Shown one piece after another: positions 57,400-64,000 of a stretch of DNA of 64,000 nt. The stretch covers positions 2,472,501 through 2,536,500 of the forward strand of contig WPIO01000027.1 of assembly GCA_009760855.2 (NCBI GenBank), in the 5' to 3' direction. The notes under the pieces were generated by a model, which did no database searches, had not been told where the DNA came from, and saw only the letters and a program-made list of their open reading frames with translations. The position numbers were made by a program, and so were the translations under genes. Numbering within the stretch: the stretch's first letter is position 1; every line of letters begins with the position of its first letter. Source of the DNA: Cristatella mucedo (lineage: Eukaryota; Bryozoa; Phylactolaemata; Cristatellidae).

Positions 57400-57850
57400 G
57401 AACGCCTCACTTTACTTTCGCAGCTCTACTTCAGGGTCAACTTTCGAGCCTGCTCTGCTGACCTCATTTTGGAGTTCATTTCCCAGTCTCAAAAGAACAC
57501 TACCCTTCTAGACCCTCCACCTACCGTCCTTCTTGGATGCCTAGATTTGCTGCTGTCCACAAAAACGAGAATTGTAAATATGTCACTGGCCTCGAATTCT
57601 TTCCCGGCATCCTTCAAAGTCAGGTCACTCGTTTAGGATTCAATGGTCTACCACGGGAACTTAAGCCCCATCCACACAGTCTCCCTTCTACCACTCATAT
57701 CAAAGACATTCACGAATGAGTTTCGGAAAACCTTCTTTAACACTATTGACAAAATAATATTAATAATATCGGCCTTCGTTAGTTTAACTGAAACTGAGAT
57801 GTGCTCTGGCTCTCACTTGTTAGGAATCAAGGGGTGAGAAAGAATGGTGA
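57400..57850 (+). mobile_element. LINE, N-terminal part of the RT region
   Basis: The frame reads EFISQSQKNTTLLDPPPTVL, LLSTKTRIVNMSLAS and SFPASFKVRSLV, which parallels the LDPxPTxLLKxCLDxLLPxIxxIVNxSLxxGxFPxxFK region ahead of the RT palm. In other frames it then reads GNLSPIHTVSLLPLISKTF. No YADD part follows. Confidence 0.75.
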
Positions 57851-58395
57851 ATAAAGCATAGTAAAAGCTGGAACTTCTGTGGCTTTGAGCAGGGCCTCGC
57901 AGCCTTCATGCCCTGTCCTTTGATATTATGCATGGACATGCCTCGCTAGTTCTCGCGTGTTTGTGCCCGTCAAACTGGGTCGTTATTGGTGATATGGCTT
58001 CTTCTGATAAGGATGAACATGGGAATTCAATAAATAGGAATACAATGAAGCTGTCTTTCCGGAACAAACACCAATTATGACTTAGGAAGGAACTTGTCTC
58101 GCCCGAAGCTGTACATGTTCTATCTTCTGCTTGAAAGTCCTCTTCGTGTTGAATGATTTTCCGAATGGTGGCCTATAGAAATATTCCACTCATATGTTAA
58201 AAGAGCAAAACTAGCTGGTAAGGTTGAATCAACATTTAGAGCAAATCACTCCACCAAGTCGCACTACTGCGAATGTGAAATGACCTCAGGAATGTTGACT
58301 TGGGTATGCACCCTGCTTTTTTTTTTATAGAATTAGTAATTATTCTGGTGATAGTAAAAGATTTATACTGCACTCTAACAGAACTAATCTCTTTC
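57851..58395. other. intergenic, nothing recognised
   Basis: No feature supported. A T run lies near 58318. Confidence 0.4.
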
Positions 58396-58399
58396 TCGG

Positions 58400-58595
58400 C
58401 ACTGTAAATAAAATAAATAAATATTAGCAGATTCAAAAGCCGTAACATCCTCATTTGCATAGCGGCAGATGAGCCTTAACGGCTATCGTTGCCGCTCGCA
58501 GTTGGCGATAAACGGTTTCCCACTGCAGGATTTGAGCCCACGACCTCGGTCCTGAAGAGCGAGCACCTTACCTCTGGGCTATCACGAAACTGTAC
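58400..58595 (-). mobile_element. SINE, family B, diverged
   Basis: On the minus strand it has B box GTGGGCTCAAATCC, body CGCCAACTGCGAGCGGCAACGATAGCCGTTAAGGC, tail TTGAATCTGCTAATATTTATTTATTTTA. The head is diverged. Confidence 0.8.
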
Positions 58596-59920
58596 ATGCG
58601 ATGGAAGGAGAGCGCCCAACTGGTCAGTGATAGCATGCAGAACCAATCGCTGCCGGTTGCTGTAGTGCGTGCATGAAAAAAATAACCCCTTCATCCTGAC
58701 TGATCTTGCCAGGTGGGGGCGCACAGAAAAAAGGAGTTTAGAGGCAGTTAAGCAATTCTGAGAGCAATCGCATGTGACAAACTTGCTGATTAGGCAGAGA
58801 CGGCCTTCCACACGAGCCACCAAGCTGTTGGTCGGACGCATGAGCCACGTGTGCCCCAGAGCTGCCCGACGGTCCTTCGACGCGAGTTCGGCCTTAAATG
58901 CAAAGGTAGCGCAGACTGATAGACGAGTGGCACTCCACCCGGCCACCGCTGGCTGGCAGCGGAACCTGCTTCGTGAAATTCGGACATTTTGAAATCGCAG
59001 CTAAAGCCTGGTTTACACCGGAGTCTTGCTTCCTACCTGCTTCCTACCTAAACCTACACGAGTCCTACTTCGGTCTTTCTTTTTGTAGGAGGCTTAGACG
59101 GCTTTAAGTCTTGCTCTAAGTTTTGCTTCCTACTACCCACTGAGCGTTCATGGGAAAGTTACTTCTCTTATTGAGGCAGGAAATAGCCCTCTGAGATGCA
59201 CCTCTCTAGGGCCACGCTTCTAAAACCGGTTACCGTTATCGATAACAATTATCGGTAAAATGAAACATGTCCACTGCAGCCTTTACCGCTTGTCGCATCC
59301 TAATAGGATTTTTTGTTCACCGAGCTCAGAGTGTCCCATAAACAAGGACTCACGTGGAATTAATTGACGATTTTGCCAGTCAAGTCGTCCGCCATTACTT
59401 TCAAAGCCATAAAGAAGTTGTAGCCTGAATGGCGCCAATGATTAGTTGCTTGCTGAGTCTTGCCCGAGTCTTGGCTGAAGAAGTAGAACCAAGTTTGGCT
59501 GCAAAGTCTTCGTTGAGTCTTCCCTAAGTCTTGGACCACCCCACCGTATTGGTGACATTTAAATCGGAGACTTAAGAGAAAGCAGTCTAACTGGAATCGC
59601 TAGTAACCTGGCTAGCCTGCTAGTATTATAAATCTATAGGACCGTTTGACATTATGGCTAACATAGGGCATCGTATTGGTAACCCGGGTCAAGCTGTTTT
59701 GCTATATGCAGCCTTTTGTCACCATCGTGCTGCAATAAATAGAAAGTTGACCTGCTTCGTAAACTCTGAGGTGACAGGTTCATGAGGTTACTACTACTGC
59801 TACTGGTCATCGATAGCTGCGGTACACACCACACATCTACATGCTCAAAGCAAAAGTAGAGGTTTGGCTGAGTCAACAGCCTTATTAATAAAGCTTACAA
59901 GATCAAGAGAGCTTGCAGCA
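58596..59920. other. intergenic, nothing recognised
   Basis: GAGTCTTG/CTAAGTCTTG words recur at 59020-59130 and 59455-59530, perhaps an old tandem array. No gene is supported. Confidence 0.35.
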
Positions 59921-59924
59921 GGCA

Positions 59925-60030
59925 ATAATAATAATAACAACACACTTGATAAAGCAACCTCACAGAATCTCTTTCTAGGCGCTTTACATTTGCTGCAAAG
60001 GAAACACGATCGGATGGTTAGTGGAAGCAT
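59925..60030 (-). mobile_element. LINE 3' end fragment, inverted
   Basis: This is the reverse complement of the terminal hairpin (AAAGCGCCTAGAAAGAGATT...GCTTTATCAAGTG) and ATT tail. A plus-strand piece of the same 3' UTR (CATGTCACCCCTAACCATGTT) begins at 60059. Confidence 0.8.
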
Positions 60031-60261
60031 GCTTGATAAACAACAAGAATAAATAAGCATGTCACCCCTAACCATGTTAATCAGGTGGTCTTCCATGCTA
60101 CTCACTACCTCAACTGCTCTCCTGACTCTGCTATGTTTTCCACTTTCTCTTTGTTTCGCGATACGAAGTCTGTTGGCTACCGAATGCGTACCGAAAGCCG
60201 CTTAGGCTGCGAGTGCGCTATAAAAAACTTTCCCGCGTAACACCCACATAGTCTTTACTAA

Positions 60262-60974
60262 CTTACTAGTTATGGGCAAACCCAGTGTGATCCAGAGATT
60301 GGAAAGGCTGACTCTCAAAATTGGCTCTGCCAGCATATCTCCTGTCGAATCAGCTCGGAATCTAGGTGTCATATTCCAAAGCGACCTCTCGTTAGACGAC
60401 CATATCAGCTCCACAGTCAAATCCGCCTATTTTCAGCTTCATAACATTGCTAAAATTCGGGCTTGTTTAGATAAAAATACCACGTCCAAGTTAGTTCATG
60501 CATTCGTGACATCCCGTCTCGACTTCTGCAACTCACTGCTTACTGGCCTACCAGCATGTGCGATCAGGCGATTGCAGCTTGTGCAAAACTCTGCAGCTAG
60601 GCTTGTCTGTCGTGAGCGTCGCAGTTGCCACATTACTCCACTTCTCGCTGACCTGCACTGGCTACCAGTCAAGCAACGGATTGACTTCAAGGTTTTGTCG
60701 CTCACTTTTAGGTCCCTTCATTCTATGGCTCCAGCCTATCTCTCCGACATACTCCCCCATCAGGCCAAGCATCATACCACCCGCTTTTCGGAATCCAACA
60801 GTCTAGAAATACCTCGTACAAACCTTAAATCCTTTGGAGACCGTGCATTTAGTTCATATGCTCCCAAAGCCTGGTACTCCCTCCCGACCTGCGTCAAAAC
60901 ATCCCCTGACCTGACCACATTTAAAAGGAACCTAAAAACACACCTATTTAGGACAGCATTTAGTGGGTCCCTGG
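60262..60974 (+). mobile_element. young LINE C-terminal region without its 3' UTR
   Basis: An uninterrupted frame from MGKPSVIQRLERLTLKIGSA to LKTHLFRTAFSGSL is nearly identical to 21098-21783. It stops at the last coding triplets and runs straight into an upstream RT segment of a second copy at 60975. Confidence 0.92.
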
Positions 60975-62255
60975 GCATTACTGGCACTGCTCTGCAATGG
61001 TTCAGGTCCAATCTCAGTGGGAGACTCCAGTATTGACGTGAATAGACAAAGATCATCCGAGGTACCTCTGAAATATGGGTTACCTCAGGGCTCCGTGTAG
61101 GTCCGGTTCTTTCACGGTTTATACTCTGCCTCTTGCTGATGTGATTGCCAAGCACAATATAGGTTTTCACTTCCATGCGGATGAAACTCAGCTGTACCTT
61201 TGCTTTGATTCCTCCCAGCCTTCGAGCACTTCGAATTCTCTCAACTCACTTGCTGCATGTATTGATGACATCCGCACATGGATGGCAGCAAATTTTCTTA
61301 AACTAAGCGATGATAAAACTAACTAACTAGTTATGGGCAAACCCAGTGTGATTCAGAAATTGGAAAAGCTGACGCTCAAAATTGGCTCTGCCAGCATATC
61401 TCCAGTTGAATCAGCTCGAAATCTAGGTGTCATGCTCCAGAGTGACCGTTTCGTTAGACGACCACATTAGCTCCACAGTCAAATCAGCCTACTTTCAGCT
61501 ACGTAACATTGCTAAAATTTGGGCTTGCTTAGATGAGGATACCACGTCTAAGTTGGTCCATGCATTCGTGACATCCCGTCTCGACTTCTGCAACTCACTG
61601 CTTACTGGCCTACCGGCAAGTGCGATCAGGCGATTGCAGCTGGTGCAAAACTCTGCAGCTAGGCTTGTCTGTCGTGAGCGTTGCAGTTGCAATATTACAC
61701 CCCTTTTCACCGACCTGCACTGGCTACCAGTCAAACAACGGGTCGACTTCAAAGTTTTATCGCTCACTGTTAGGTTCCTTCATTCTTTGGCTCCAGCCTA
61801 CCTATCAGATCTCCTGCCCCACCAGGCTAAGCATCGTACCACCTGCTTTTTGTAATCTAATCGTTTACCTATACCTCGTACGAACCTCAAATCCTTTGGA
61901 GACCGTGCCTTTAGTTCGTATGCTCTCAAAGCCTGGAACTCACTCCTGACTTGCGTCACGACATCTCCTGAGTTGACCACATTTAAGAAGACACTAAAAA
62001 CGCACCTACTTATTACAGCATTTAGTGGATCCACGTGATTCATCTTTCACATGCATATGCATGCTGACACTCTGCATGCTGCCACTAACCACACTTGCAT
62101 GCTGACCCTGTGCATGCCACCCCTAACCACGTTGTTCATGTTGTTTATCAAGCATGATATTACTCACCATTCAATTGTGTTTCCCTTTGCAGCAAATGTC
62201 AAGCGCCTAGAAAGAGATTGAGTTCTCTGAGGCGCTTTATCAAGTGCATTCTTAT
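60975..62255 (+). mobile_element. LINE from RT palm to 3' end, subfamily 2
   Basis: It starts at GITGTALQWFRSNLSGRL and reads YGLPQGSV, then HFHADETQLYL (the YADD site reads HADE), NSLAACIDDIRTWMAANFLK, LDDHISSTVKSAYFQL, LQLVQNSAARLVCRERCSCN, and an early end TTCFL. The 3' UTR and hairpin (CAAGCGCCTAGAAAGAGATT...GAGGCGCTTTATC) are complete. It carries a few frameshifts and stops. It is the longest LINE copy here that includes the catalytic region. Confidence 0.9.
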
Positions 62256-62269
62256 TATTAGGAATTAAC

Positions 62270-62710
62270 TAAAATAATTAAATACAATTGCAAGGCGAAT
62301 GGTTTAGCAGTGAGTGACCAAGGTGAAGTGAATGACTTCCCGGAGGCAACATGGCGATGAGACTTCACCGAATCAGCACCTATCGGTCTTCAGGGGCGGT
62401 CTGCTTGAGGCCGGGTGGTAATCAGGGTGTGCATCGTCGGCTTCGGTGCCAGCTCTGCAGCCAGCAGTAGTGCTGCTGCTTTCACTGCTCACGTCCAGGC
62501 TCGGATCTGTGCTTGCTGCTCAACTGCTTCGTTGCTGCATTGTACCTTACATCTGCTGCTCGACTTTGTTATCCCGGCACCAGCTGTACCCACTCATCGG
62601 CCCACCGATCTGGTGCAGCGACCGTGACCTTTGCTAGCTGCTGTGGAGCCCGCTGTTGCAGAAGGGATTACCTCCATCTGTGCATTGTTTGTGCCAACTT
62701 GACTTTGAGA
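62270..62710. other. intergenic, nothing recognised
   Basis: Ala/Ser/Cys-coding frames on the plus strand (62415-62725) have no known motif. Confidence 0.35.
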
Positions 62711-62711
62711 G

Positions 62712-62828
62712 AGTTCAGTGGTTAAGGTGCTTGCCCCGACCAAAGTCTGGCCGTGGTCGTAGACTCAATGTGCAGTGCCTGAAATAAGATTAAGTTCTCT
62801 CAGGGCTCTATACAAATAAATTATATTT
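62712..62828 (+). mobile_element. SINE, family A, partly decayed
   Basis: It has head TTCAGTGGTTAAGGTGCTTG, CCCCGACCAAAGTCTGGCCG, then a short B-box remnant and tail GTGCCTGAAATAAGATTAAG, TTCTCTCAGGGCTCTATACAA. Confidence 0.82.
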
Positions 62829-62829
62829 C

Positions 62830-64000
62830 ACTGAGCTTGGAATAATTGGAAGTGTTTGAAGAAGTTGAGAGTGAAAGCCGATCCAGCTTGGGTTGTCTGG
62901 CTGATATTTATTTATGTTTGGCCGAAGGGACAGAGCCAGAATATTTACGTAGGGGGCAAGGGCTCAATTTAAAGGGGGACACGATTCCCTTGCCCCCACC
63001 CAAGGCTTGGGGAAATTTGCCCCAGGATATAGATACTTCCCTCTGTCCATGGGGGGCATTCCCATATGCCAATTGAAATAATAATCCACCTCAGCTAGCC
63101 GTCCCTCGGCAGGTTATCTTTTCGGGCCATCTATGCTCAAGTATATAGAAGCATTCTTGCTGCAGTAACCCTAGGGAATATGTTCATCAAATACTTGTAA
63201 ATACATTGTTTCCTTTTTCTAGTGCTCGTTTTTACAAACATTCGACAACTGAAGTTACTCCACATACACTTAGCGTCAAAAAACAAAAACCTTCTTGCAA
63301 AATGGCAGCAGCTGCTATGGCTGTAAATTCGTTCGGATAATAAGAGGACTTTCTATAATGTCAGGCAATGTCAGTTCTTCTCAGCATCTGAAAACATCTA
63401 TTTACAGCCCAAAAGCAAGCACAAATGCTTATGGTATGTATGCAGCTTTCTTCGAGAAGGAAGACTGAAGCAGGACAGACTCAAGACCAATCGCGTAAAC
63501 GTGCCTTAAGGCTTTCAATAGCATGAAGCCGGTGTACAAAAAACCCATGGGCTCAATAAAACAGCTGGTGAGGCCCACTTCCTGTGTGCACTTTCTTTAA
63601 TAACCGCACGAGATGGCACTAGCAAAGGAAAGCAACTTAATTCAAGTCTGAACTTCCTCAATGTGCTTATCTATGCTGCAAGTGAGCATTGCTAGTGCCG
63701 TTATAACCAATCAGTTGAAATGCTTCTATTTCAGTGTGCAAAGCTGCTTGAAAATACGGCTAATCTCCGCTTAAATGTCGAGCCGTGAATTGAAATTTTG
63801 TCTTTGAAGTTTCTTGATGAGCAGTGATGTGAGTGGTAGCTTGCCGTAGAAGCTGCACTCCTCGTGGCGTGACTCCAGTGTTTTGGCTCAGCTGCAGCCA
63901 CTGTTTAGTGTCACAGGATGTGACGTCTCGGTTGCATCACCACCAAATCTAGCGCCAACTTTTTCAAGCAAAAGAGTCGTTGTTTGTGCCAGCCCTTTTC
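62830..64000. other. end of window, nothing recognised
   Basis: A 76-codon plus-strand frame at 62846-63076 has no known motif. The remainder is AT-rich with no feature that I can support. Confidence 0.35.

Overview
The window is metazoan nuclear DNA: two intron-rich protein genes, both on the minus strand, set in introns and spacers full of non-LTR retrotransposons, tRNA-headed SINEs and long microsatellites. The organism is probably a spiralian invertebrate (mollusc, flatworm, annelid or relative). Residues of the tropomyosin gene such as ARKLAITEVELERSEARLEA and ASQREEAYEDTIRDL resemble mollusc and flatworm tropomyosins as I remember them. No database was searched.

Layout. (1) About 3.0-16.8 kb, minus: a multi-exon gene for a long coiled-coil protein. 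Nine exons join with matching phases and give 340 residues from a clean start; it continues past the last exon seen. I cannot name it. (2) About 17-25.3 kb: intergenic, with a promoter-like stretch and an orphan plus-strand splice donor near 18.17 kb, an inverted pair of diverged copies at 19 kb, and a LINE/SINE cluster at 20.4-23.6 kb. (3) 25.3-44.5 kb, minus: a tropomyosin gene. The constitutive exons give exactly 284 codons. There are mutually exclusive pairs for exons 4, 6 and 8, an internal promoter with its own first exon (1b) for a 251-residue form, and a candidate third first exon (41851-42348) with a basic/acidic extension and a perfect CArG box 171 bases upstream. The 40.2-45.4 kb part is a CpG-rich island. 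(4) 45.4-64 kb: no gene I can name; six LINE pieces, several SINEs, and one 834-base insert that splits a SINE.

The main transposable element is an L2/CR1-like LINE. Its 3' end folds as a double hairpin (outer arms AAAGCGCC/GGCGCTTT, inner AGAGA/TCTCT) followed by ATT repeats. At least one of two SINE families ends in a near copy of the same hairpin, which fits SINEs mobilised by this LINE. Several LINE copies are nearly identical, so activity was recent.

The item most worth following up is the candidate SRF-controlled alternative first exon, which would make an N-terminally extended tropomyosin.
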